The notes beneath the pieces are model-generated. The model was given only the letters and a program-made list of their open reading frames with translations, was not told where the DNA came from and made no database searches. The translations under genes were made by a program, and so were the position numbers. Below, piece after piece: positions 54,658 to 64,000 of a DNA stretch of 64,000 bases (position 1 is its first letter; every line of letters begins with the position of its first letter). Source of the stretch: Streptomyces panaciradicis (GTDB lineage Bacteria > Actinomycetota > Actinomycetes > Streptomycetales > Streptomycetaceae); assembly GCF_023516615.1 (NCBI RefSeq), contig NZ_JAMGBF010000015.1, positions 1 through 64,000 on the forward strand, given 5' to 3'.

Positions 54658-55353
54658 TCATCCGGCCCGCACGAACAGTCGCGCCAGGCGCCGGCCCGCG
54701 GCGACGGCGGCCGCGTGGTCCTCGATGGGCTTGACCTGCGAGTCCTTGAAGACGATGTAGGTGACCCCGGAGGGCGTCCCGCCGTGCCGGGGGTCGGGGG
54801 TGATGCCGAGGCCCCGGGCGGTGGCGTAGGAGGCCTCGCCGATGATGTCGCGCGGGCCGACGTCGCCGACCACCGCGTACTGCACCCGGTCCCGGTAGAC
54901 GACCGCCGCGACCGAGCCGCCGCGTACCCCGTGGTCGCGGTGGTTCCAGATGCGGCTGACGGCGGGCACGACGATGTACGGCAGCCGTTCGGCGCTCAGA
55001 TGGCGGCCGTCGGACTGCTGGTAGGCGGTCAGGGAGGAGAACAGCGGGTCGGTGCGGCGGTTGCAGCGCGGCCCGGCCCGGCCGTCGCAGTCGATGTCCA
55101 GGTCGGCCTTCCAGAAGACGGCGTCCCGGGTGCCGCAGACGGGGATGGTCGCCCGTCCCCCCTCGTCGCTGCGGTAGCGGCCGCGGGAGACCTGGGTGCA
55201 GCCGCGCACCTTGGCGAGCAGGTCGGCGGCGCTGACGTCGCCCTCCCGCCAGGCCACCGGCTGCGCCGCGAAGCGGGCGTGGACTGCGGGCGACGTCGTG
55301 GGGGCGAGCAGGGCGGCGCAGGCCGCGGCCAGCGTCAGCGACTGGACACGCAC
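54658..55353 (-). CDS. Secreted GH75 chitosanase
   Basis: 231 aa, GTG start at 55351-55353. Signal peptide about 1-26 (LTLAAACAALLAPTTSPAVHA). The GH75 active-site region AVFWKADLDIDCDG is near residue 79, with catalytic Asp and Glu typical of fungal and Streptomyces GH75 enzymes (VGDVGPRDIIGEAS near 163). It should hydrolyse chitosan outside the cell. Ribosome site is poorly placed, so the start is uncertain. Confidence 0.88.
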   Translation of the reverse strand: MRVQSLTLAAACAALLAPTTSPAVHARFAAQPVAWREGDVSAADLLAKVRGCTQVSRGRYRSDEGGRATIPVCGTRDAVFWKADLDIDCDGRAGPRCNRRTDPLFSSLTAYQQSDGRHLSAERLPYIVVPAVSRIWNHRDHGVRGGSVAAVVYRDRVQYAVVGDVGPRDIIGEASYATARGLGITPDPRHGGTPSGVTYIVFKDSQVKPIEDHAAAVAAGRRLARLFVRAG

Positions 55354-55797
55354 GATGGGGGGAGCCTCTCCTGGGGGACACTGACGAACACTCAGTCAAT
55401 CTGACCCCGGTGCGCCCGCTCGGCCACCGCAAGGGGGCCGGACGGTGCACGACCCGAACGGCGGGCAGGGGCCGGGGACCTGATCCGGCGTCGGCTCAGG
55501 TCCCCCGGCCGCCCGTTCCCCGGCGCGGGATCAGCGACGACAGCGGCCCGCGCCACGGCATGAACTCCCGAGCCCTCGAGGAGAGTTCGGCCGTACGGAG
55601 CTTCAGCATACGTAACCTCCGCGGGCGGTCACCAACGCACCGGGGCCTACGACGGCCGAGCGCGCGGAGGGCCGCGCGGCGACACCCCTCCCGGCGCAGC
55701 CCGCCGACGGCGCGGTGACGCCCTCTTGTCGCGTCGGCCGCCGCGCCCCATATTGGTCCGTACCATTGCACGCCGTATTCGACCGGAGGGCCGTGCC
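55354..55797. other. Intergenic region with a small ORF
   Basis: 444 bp between chitosanase and fibronectin-III lipoprotein genes. Apart from the 37-aa ORF at 55496-55609, nothing else is supported. Confidence 0.5.
55496..55609 (-). CDS. 37-aa small basic ORF with strong ribosome site
   Basis: Reading leftward from ATG 55607-55609, 37 codons give a basic peptide (MLKLRTAELSSRAREF, then MPWRGPLSSLIPRRG). GGAGG lies 6 nt before the ATG, an ideal Shine-Dalgarno site. No domain recognised. It could be a leader peptide or small protein; missed by size cut-offs. Confidence 0.5.
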   Translation of the reverse strand: MLKLRTAELSSRAREFMPWRGPLSSLIPRRGTGGRGT

Positions 55798-56775
55798 GTG
55801 CGTCTCGCCGCCGTTCAGCCGCGCCGCTTCCTCGCCCTGTGCGGCGCCGTCGTCTGTGCGGCGGCGTGCGGTGCGCCGGGCCCGGGTGCCGACGACGGCC
55901 GGCTGCCGGGGGCGCCCGCGGGCGTCACCGCCACGGCGGGCAGCGCCGCCGACGTGCACGTGATGTGGGACGCGGTGTCCTCGACTCCCCGCGTCCGGCT
56001 CTACGAGGTGTACCGCGGCGCCACCCGAGTCGCCGAGGTGCCGGCCTCCGAGCACATGGTGGACGTCACCCGCCTCCGCCCCGCCACCGCCTACGTCTTC
56101 ACCGTGCGGGCGCGCGACAGCGAGGGCCGGCTCGGACCGCCCAGCCGCCCGGTGCGCGCGACGACCCCGGCGGCCGTGGCCGCCGACGACACGGCACCCA
56201 CCCGCCCGGGTCCGGCCCGCGGCCGGGTGATCGGCAGCCGTGCGGTCCAGCTGTCCTGGTCGGCGTCCCGGGACGACACGGCCGTGCTGTCGTACGACAT
56301 CTACCAGGGCGGCTCGAAGATCCACACCGTGGGCGGGAACCAGACGGCGACCGTGCTCACGGGACTGCGGCCGGGCACCCGTTACGCCTTCTCCGTCCGC
56401 GCCCGAGACGCCGCCGACAACGTCTCCCCGCCCGGCGGCACGGTCCACCTGGCCACCCCGGGCTCCGACGACGGCCGCGGCACCGCGCCGGCCGCCTTCC
56501 GCGCCGGCTGCCACCGCGCCGACGGGGCGTACTACCTCGACCTCTCCTGGACCGTGCCGCGCACGGACGGCGTGGTCACGGAGTACCAGATCCGCCTGGA
56601 CGGACAGCCCGCCACCTCCCTGGTGTACGGCGGCGACGCCCCGCGCGACCGGGCGCGCTACAGCTTCTACGTCGGCCGGGAGACCGGCGTCACGCACCGC
56701 GTGCGGGTCCGCGCCAGGCTGCCCGACGGCACCTGGGGCGGCTTCTCGGCGGAGCGGTCGGTGACGACGCGCTAG
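55798..56775 (+). CDS. Fibronectin type III lipoprotein
   Basis: 325 aa from GTG 55798 (GGAGGG 7 nt upstream). Lipoprotein signal with lipobox-like AAACG near residue 25, then two or three fibronectin III domains (about 40-125, 140-215, 225-325); the repeated pattern LRPATAYVFTVRARD and LRPGTRYAFSVRARD marks the domain ends. Probably anchored in the outer leaflet of the cytoplasmic membrane, with the domains binding a polymer or protein partner. No catalytic domain. Confidence 0.85.
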   Translation: MRLAAVQPRRFLALCGAVVCAAACGAPGPGADDGRLPGAPAGVTATAGSAADVHVMWDAVSSTPRVRLYEVYRGATRVAEVPASEHMVDVTRLRPATAYVFTVRARDSEGRLGPPSRPVRATTPAAVAADDTAPTRPGPARGRVIGSRAVQLSWSASRDDTAVLSYDIYQGGSKIHTVGGNQTATVLTGLRPGTRYAFSVRARDAADNVSPPGGTVHLATPGSDDGRGTAPAAFRAGCHRADGAYYLDLSWTVPRTDGVVTEYQIRLDGQPATSLVYGGDAPRDRARYSFYVGRETGVTHRVRVRARLPDGTWGGFSAERSVTTR

Positions 56776-56941
56776 CCGGCGGCTCGCGACCGGACGGAGC
56801 AGTCCGTCACCTGCCCGGCGGCGCTCCGCATGCGTGAGGGGACGCCGCCGCGTTGGCTGACCCCGAGGCAGCACGGGCGTTTCCCGACCTCCGGCGGCGC
56901 AAGGGATGTTCCGCCGACCGTGCCGCCGGAGGGCAGTCGAC

Positions 56942-57502
56942 ATGCGCAACTCTCAGCCTCTGATCCGGACCGGCCTGGCCGTGGCAGCCGCCGCCGCGCT
57001 GCCCGTCGCCCTGGCCGCCGCCACTCCCGCCGCCGCGCTGGGTTCGGGGATCTCGGTGAGCACCAGCGGGTCCACCGTGTCGGTGACGACCACGGTGTGC
57101 AACCAGACCGCGAGCAACGGCATGTGGGGCACCGCCTCACTGCTCAACAGCAGCCAGGCGAACTTCTCCCAGGGCCGGCAGGTGGCCCTGTCGGGGACGA
57201 CCAGCATCCAGACGGCCGCCTGGCAGGGAGTCAGCCCCGGCACCTACACGGTGATCGTGATGTGCGCCTTCAACAACAGCACCGCGGGCACGCAGTCCGT
57301 CATCGTCTCGGCGGCCACCGCGTCCCCCACCATCTCGACCACCTCCTCGCCGTCGCCGTCGCTGGGCGTGATGGGCGGTTTCGGCGGCGCCGTGCGCGAC
57401 TACGGGCCGGTGACGCTGGGCGTGGGCAGCGCCCTGGTGGGGACGGGTGTCATCGCGACGGCCTGGTACCTGCGCCGCCGCACCAAGCCCCACCGGCTCT
57501 GA
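56942..57502 (+). CDS. Secreted protein with C-terminal membrane anchor
   Basis: 186 aa after GGAGGG. Signal peptide about 1-33 (AVAAAAALPVALAAATPAAA), a Ser/Thr-rich extracellular region of about 110 residues with two cysteines, and a C-terminal transmembrane segment near 157-175 followed by RRRTKPHR. Type I membrane topology expected. No known domain or LPXTG motif; function unknown. Converges on padR with a 3-bp gap. Confidence 0.75.
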   Translation: MRNSQPLIRTGLAVAAAAALPVALAAATPAAALGSGISVSTSGSTVSVTTTVCNQTASNGMWGTASLLNSSQANFSQGRQVALSGTTSIQTAAWQGVSPGTYTVIVMCAFNNSTAGTQSVIVSAATASPTISTTSSPSPSLGVMGGFGGAVRDYGPVTLGVGSALVGTGVIATAWYLRRRTKPHRL

Positions 57503-57505
57503 GCG

Positions 57506-58057
57506 TCACCCGTCCTCGGCGCCGGGCAGTTCGGCGAACTCCTCCAGCGCGTGGGCGAGCCACTGCGTCCAGAAGGTCTCCAGGTCGATGCCCGCCCGCA
57601 GCACGAGATGCCGCAGCCGGTCCTGGGCGCTGTCCCTGCCGGGCGGGAAGTCGCGCTTCTCGATCTCCTCGTACTCCGCCAACTGCCGCTGGTGCAGGGT
57701 GAGATGGCGGCGCAGATCGGCCTCGATGCCCTCGGTGCCCACGACGGCCGCCGCGCGCATCCGCAGCAGCAGCGTGTCGCGGTGCGGCCTCGGGTCCTGC
57801 GCGGCGGCGGTCCACCGCTGGAGTTCGGCACGGCCCGCGGGCAGGACCTCGTAGCTCTTCTTCTGCCCGCGGGCCGGCTGCTCGGTGGGCAGCGCCCGGA
57901 TGTGTCCCTCGGCCTCCAGCCGTCCCAGCTCGCGGTAGATCTGCTGGTGCGTCGCCGACCAGAAGTAGCCGATCGACCGGTCGAACCGGCGGGTCAGCTC
58001 CAGCCCCGAGGACGGCTTCTCGAGCAGGGCGGTGAGGATCGCGTGCGGGAGGGACAT
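57506..58057 (-). CDS. PadR-family transcriptional regulator
   Basis: 183 aa. N-terminal winged helix (ILTALLEKPSSGLELTRRF, THQQIYRELGRLEAEG) and C-terminal helical dimerisation domain (LTLHQRQLAEYEEIEKRDF). 22 bp downstream of fadH and likely co-transcribed; probable repressor acting at the perfect palindrome 60150-60169 in front of fadH. Confidence 0.9.
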   Translation of the reverse strand: MSLPHAILTALLEKPSSGLELTRRFDRSIGYFWSATHQQIYRELGRLEAEGHIRALPTEQPARGQKKSYEVLPAGRAELQRWTAAAQDPRPHRDTLLLRMRAAAVVGTEGIEADLRRHLTLHQRQLAEYEEIEKRDFPPGRDSAQDRLRHLVLRAGIDLETFWTQWLAHALEEFAELPGAEDG

Positions 58058-58079
58058 GGAGTCATCCTAGGGACGGCCG

Positions 58080-61361
<3,282 letters not shown>

Positions 61362-61369
61362 AGCGCACC

Positions 61370-61674
61370 CCAAAGGGGCGCGGTGAACTGCGCGACCAGC
61401 CACGACGAAGCCGCGGCCCGCCGACCAGCGCCCCTCGCCACGCAACCCGGCACCCAGCACCACCCCCGTCAGCGACTCGGCGCCGCGCCACCTCCCCCAC
61501 CCCAGGGGCGCGGGGAACTGCGCGACCAGCCACGACGAAGCCGCGGCCCGCCGACCAGCGCACCTCCCCACGCAACCCGGCACCCAGCACCACACCCGTC
61601 AGCGACTCGGCGCCGCGCCACCTCCCCCACCCCAGGGGCGCGGGGAACTGCGCGACCAGCCACGACGAAGCCGC
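61370..61674. repeat. 130-bp tandem repeat, about 2.3 copies
   Basis: The block CGCGACCAGCCACGACGAAG recurs at 61391, 61521 and 61651, exactly 130 bp apart; units 1 and 2 are nearly identical over their length and unit 3 stops after about 45 bp. Similar CGCGGGGAACTGCGCGACCA elements are widespread in Streptomyces intergenic regions. The 374 bp between 61362 and 61735 otherwise hold no gene. Confidence 0.85.
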
Positions 61675-61735
61675 ACACCGCCGACGACCGCCCCCGGCAC
61701 ACGTGACCCGGCATCCGCCACCCGGCCCGCCCCCC

Positions 61736-62104
61736 TCAGCGGCTCTCCAGAATCACATGCAGCTCCCGCTCCTGATCGCCCGAGGCGAAGGAGAGGTCCC
61801 GTACCGAGAACAGGGGATCCAGCGTGCTGCGCAGCCGCTCGATCGCCCAGTAGCCACCCTGCGCGTCGACCGAGACCGAGGACGCCAGGCGGGCAGGTGG
61901 CGGACAGGAGTGGGCGTCGGTGACCTCGAAGGTGCCGAGCCACACCATCGGCCGGGTCTCGTGCAGCTGCTGGGGCACGTCGTCGGCGCCGCGGTCGGAC
62001 TCGAAGCACGCGCACAGCGCGTCGAACACGATCCGGGCGTCCTCCTTGCTGCAGCCACTGATCTCGAGGGAGACGGGCTCCTCGTGCGATCGTTCGCGGT
62101 CCAT
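61736..62104 (-). CDS. Hypothetical protein, 122 aa
   Basis: 122 aa from ATG 62102-62104. Four cysteines, alternating strand-helix pattern (SLEISGCSKEDARIVFDALCACFE, VWLGTFEVTD, ELHVILE). It is a soluble globular protein by composition. No domain recognised. Codon use is normal for the window. GAGAGGAG lies about 12 nt upstream of the start. Confidence 0.65.
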   Translation of the reverse strand: MDRERSHEEPVSLEISGCSKEDARIVFDALCACFESDRGADDVPQQLHETRPMVWLGTFEVTDAHSCPPPARLASSVSVDAQGGYWAIERLRSTLDPLFSVRDLSFASGDQERELHVILESR

Positions 62105-62209
62105 GTCCTGATCGCTCCTCTCGTGGAGGTGACGCGGCACGGCGGGTTCCCCGCGAACCGCGTCACATCCCCAGAAAAGCACCACTGCGGTCAGCGGACC
62201 AGCGAGGGC

Positions 62210-63085
62210 TCAGCTCTTGGTGAACCGGTAGGTCTTGCTGTCCGTCAGCACGCAGAAGCCCGGCGAGACGACGATGACGCGCAGGGTGCCGTCCCGGCGG
62301 TCGTAGTCGATGCCCTCCGCCTCGAACGTGCCCGAGCAGGAGCTCCTGAGCGGCAGCTGCCGCAGCGCCGTGACATGGCCGGTGACGTCGGACGTGCCGT
62401 TCGCCGGAGCGGACAGGTCGACCTGCAGCAGGGGTTTGGTGACCCCGAACAGCGTGCCCGCGGGGTCGTCCGAGGAGCACAGCAGCCGCGTGGCGGTGAC
62501 GAAGTCGCAGCCCTGCACGTCACGGACGGCGTGGTCGAGGACGACGGTGGAGACCTGCGGGAGGTTCGCCGAGGGCGAGGTGGCGGCGTTGACGCCGGGC
62601 GTCGGGAAGACGAGGAAGCGGCTCATGGTGCCGTACTCCCCGGACAGCATCCCCTGTCCGTCGGGCGAGATCGCCACCCACGAGTTGTTCAGCGCCTCGC
62701 CGGAGCTCAGCGTGTGCGTGTACTCGGACCAGGCGCCGCCGGGCGCCTGCACCCGGAACATCTTCGCGGTGCCCGAGTCGGCCTGGTACGGCTCGACGTA
62801 GTAGCCGTTGGCGGAGGCGTCGGGGTCGCCGACGTGGTTCCAGCCGCGGCTGGACAGGGAGACGGGGATGGTGCCGATGCCGGTGTAGCGGTTGGGGCTG
62901 CCGGCCGGGACCTCCACCGAGGCCAGCCCCTGGCTCTCGGTCAGCGGGTCGGCACGGTCGGAGCCCACCTCGGTCCAGGTGTCGGCGGCCGACGCGGGCG
63001 GCGCGGCCGACAGGACGGCGGCGGTGGCGAGGGCGAGGGCGGCGGTCAGAACGGCGCGACGACGTTGCCGGGCACGCAGGGGCAT
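62210..63085 (-). CDS. Secreted protein of unknown function
   Basis: 291 aa from ATG 63083-63085, preceded by GAGGAG 7 nt away; a further 22 in-frame codons upstream are unlikely. Signal peptide about 1-34 (LTAALALATAAVLSAAPPASA). The mature part is rich in beta-strand patterns and Gly/Ser, with recurring short motifs (VAISPDGQGMLSGEYG, FLVFPTPGV) that suggest a beta-propeller or sandwich. Four cysteines could form disulfides. No family assigned. Confidence 0.7.
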   Translation of the reverse strand: MPLRARQRRRAVLTAALALATAAVLSAAPPASAADTWTEVGSDRADPLTESQGLASVEVPAGSPNRYTGIGTIPVSLSSRGWNHVGDPDASANGYYVEPYQADSGTAKMFRVQAPGGAWSEYTHTLSSGEALNNSWVAISPDGQGMLSGEYGTMSRFLVFPTPGVNAATSPSANLPQVSTVVLDHAVRDVQGCDFVTATRLLCSSDDPAGTLFGVTKPLLQVDLSAPANGTSDVTGHVTALRQLPLRSSCSGTFEAEGIDYDRRDGTLRVIVVSPGFCVLTDSKTYRFTKS

Positions 63086-63357
63086 GCGAGGGCTCCTCGA
63101 TGGGGGGCGGGGTGTTCCTCGGCGGTCAGTCTGACCGGACCGGAGAGTCATGTACAGACCAACTCAGCCTCGGAGGCTGCCGGTTCGGTGACACCGCGTA
63201 CCCGGTAGTGTCGTCACGGCTACGGCGACGGCCCGGTCCTGTCGAGGGATGGTGGAGGTGTCGACGGAGACCTCACGAAGACGGTTGGGCGCGGGAGAAG
63301 ATGGGGAGTCGGCACGGGGGACGGCGTGCCGCGCGAACGGCGAAGGCGGTGCCTGCC

Positions 63358-64000
63358 ATGGGTGCACCCGGGTTTCCGGTGGCCGACGGCCACGAGCCGG
63401 TGCGGCCGAGCGGCCTGCTCGACGTGCTCGGCATGGCTTCGGTGGTGCTGGACGCCGAGGGCCGCATCGTGCTGTGGAGCCCGCAGGCCGAGGAGCTGTT
63501 CGGCTACCCGGCGCGCGAGGCGCTCGGGCAGTACGCGGCCCGCATCATGGTGCACGAGCAGCACCTCGACCTGGTGATCAAGCTCTTCGCCGACGTCATG
63601 GTCACCGGCCAGAGCTGGGCCGGCGCCTTTCCCATCCGCCGCAAGGACGGCACCACCCGGCTGGTGGAGTTCCGCAACATGCGGCTGCTGGACGACCGGG
63701 GTGACGTCTACGCGCTGGGGCTGTGCGCCGACCGCTCGACGGTACGGCGGCTGGAGCGGGACGTGGCGCTGTCCACGCGCATGATCGCCCAGTCCCCGAT
63801 CGGGCTGGCCGTCCTGGACCTCGATCTGCGCTACGTCTCGGTCAACCCCGCACTCGAGCGGCTCAACGGCATTCCGGCGGACAAGCTCATCGGCAGGTCG
63901 ATGCGCGAGGTGCTGCCACACCTCGACGTCGACGCCATCGAGGCCGCCGCACTGGAGGTGCTGCGCACCGGCCGCCCGCTCGTCGACCGGCTGACCGTCG
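63358..64000 (+). CDS. PAS-domain signalling protein (3' end outside window)
   Basis: At least 214 aa from ATG 63358 with no stop before the window edge. PAS domain 1 about 20-135 (VLDAEGRIVLWSPQAEELFG), PAS domain 2 from about 145 (LAVLDLDLRYVSVNPALERLNG). Such N-termini commonly precede PP2C phosphatase or kinase domains, as in the protein at 6666. The output domain is beyond the window. An in-frame ATG at 63301 is an alternative start. Confidence 0.83.
   Translation, partial: MGAPGFPVADGHEPVRPSGLLDVLGMASVVLDAEGRIVLWSPQAEELFGYPAREALGQYAARIMVHEQHLDLVIKLFADVMVTGQSWAGAFPIRRKDGTTRLVEFRNMRLLDDRGDVYALGLCADRSTVRRLERDVALSTRMIAQSPIGLAVLDLDLRYVSVNPALERLNGIPADKLIGRSMREVLPHLDVDAIEAAALEVLRTGRPLVDRLTV

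Overview
The window looks like a high-GC Streptomyces (or close actinomycete) chromosome. GC is very high throughout, start codons are often GTG, operons are tightly packed with ATGA/GTGA overlaps, and shadow ORFs are long. Product types are typical of the genus: tandem universal stress proteins, a PAS/PP2C/RsbW-like regulator, a streptogrisin with a chitin-binding tail and a GH75 chitosanase. Identification is from sequence reading alone.

Region 1 (about 1-40.6 kb) reads as one hypoxia/dormancy island. It encodes an acetyl-CoA synthetase and a 2-oxoacid dehydrogenase (E1 alpha, E1 beta, E2 truncated at the window edge), Hsp20, a Rv1733c-like membrane protein, a CBS-BON protein, a PAS-PAS-PP2C-ATPase regulator, NarK and a universal stress protein. 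Next come a 2-oxoacid:ferredoxin oxidoreductase operon (gamma-alpha-beta plus a GltD-like iron-sulfur flavoprotein) and, convergent to it, an aldehyde dehydrogenase-DUF779-alcohol dehydrogenase-PntA/B operon with its GAF regulator. These are followed by a second universal stress protein, a polyphosphate operon with a divergent two-component system, a DevS/OsdK-like haem-GAF kinase, GAPDH, the DevR/OsdR-like regulator, an HPF-like protein, a second CBS-BON protein, three pyridoxamine-oxidase-fold proteins, two more stress proteins, DoxX, a second alcohol dehydrogenase, a STAS protein and a second Rv1733c-like protein. Almost every transcription unit here carries a 14-bp inverted repeat GGGNC-N4-GNCCC, usually 57-118 bp upstream of the start codon. 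I read it as the operator of the response regulator encoded at 31982-32674, so the region is probably a clustered regulon like OsdRK of S. coelicolor or DosRS of Mycobacterium tuberculosis.

Region 2 (41.9-46.6 kb) is an arginine deiminase operon (antiporter, ADI, ornithine carbamoyltransferase, carbamate kinase), a fermentative ATP source that fits the same physiology. Region 3 (46.9-57.5 kb) is accessory: a streptogrisin C-like protease; an undescribed five-gene operon made of a 61-aa peptide, a 233-aa protein, two paralogous helical proteins and a serine hydrolase (possibly a RiPP-type system); a dihydroxyacetone kinase PTS operon; a GH75 chitosanase; a 37-aa small ORF; a fibronectin-III lipoprotein; and a secreted or anchored small protein. 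Region 4 (57.5-64 kb) holds a PadR regulator with FadH and a perfect 20-bp palindrome upstream, an M20 peptidase, a 130-bp tandem repeat, two proteins of unknown function and the start of a PAS-domain gene that runs off the end.

The genes of region 1 fit survival without oxygen: acetyl-CoA, pyruvate, aldehyde and alcohol redox flux, nicotinamide balancing by transhydrogenase, ribosome hibernation, stress proteins and polyphosphate storage. No tRNA, rRNA, CRISPR array or insertion sequence was seen.
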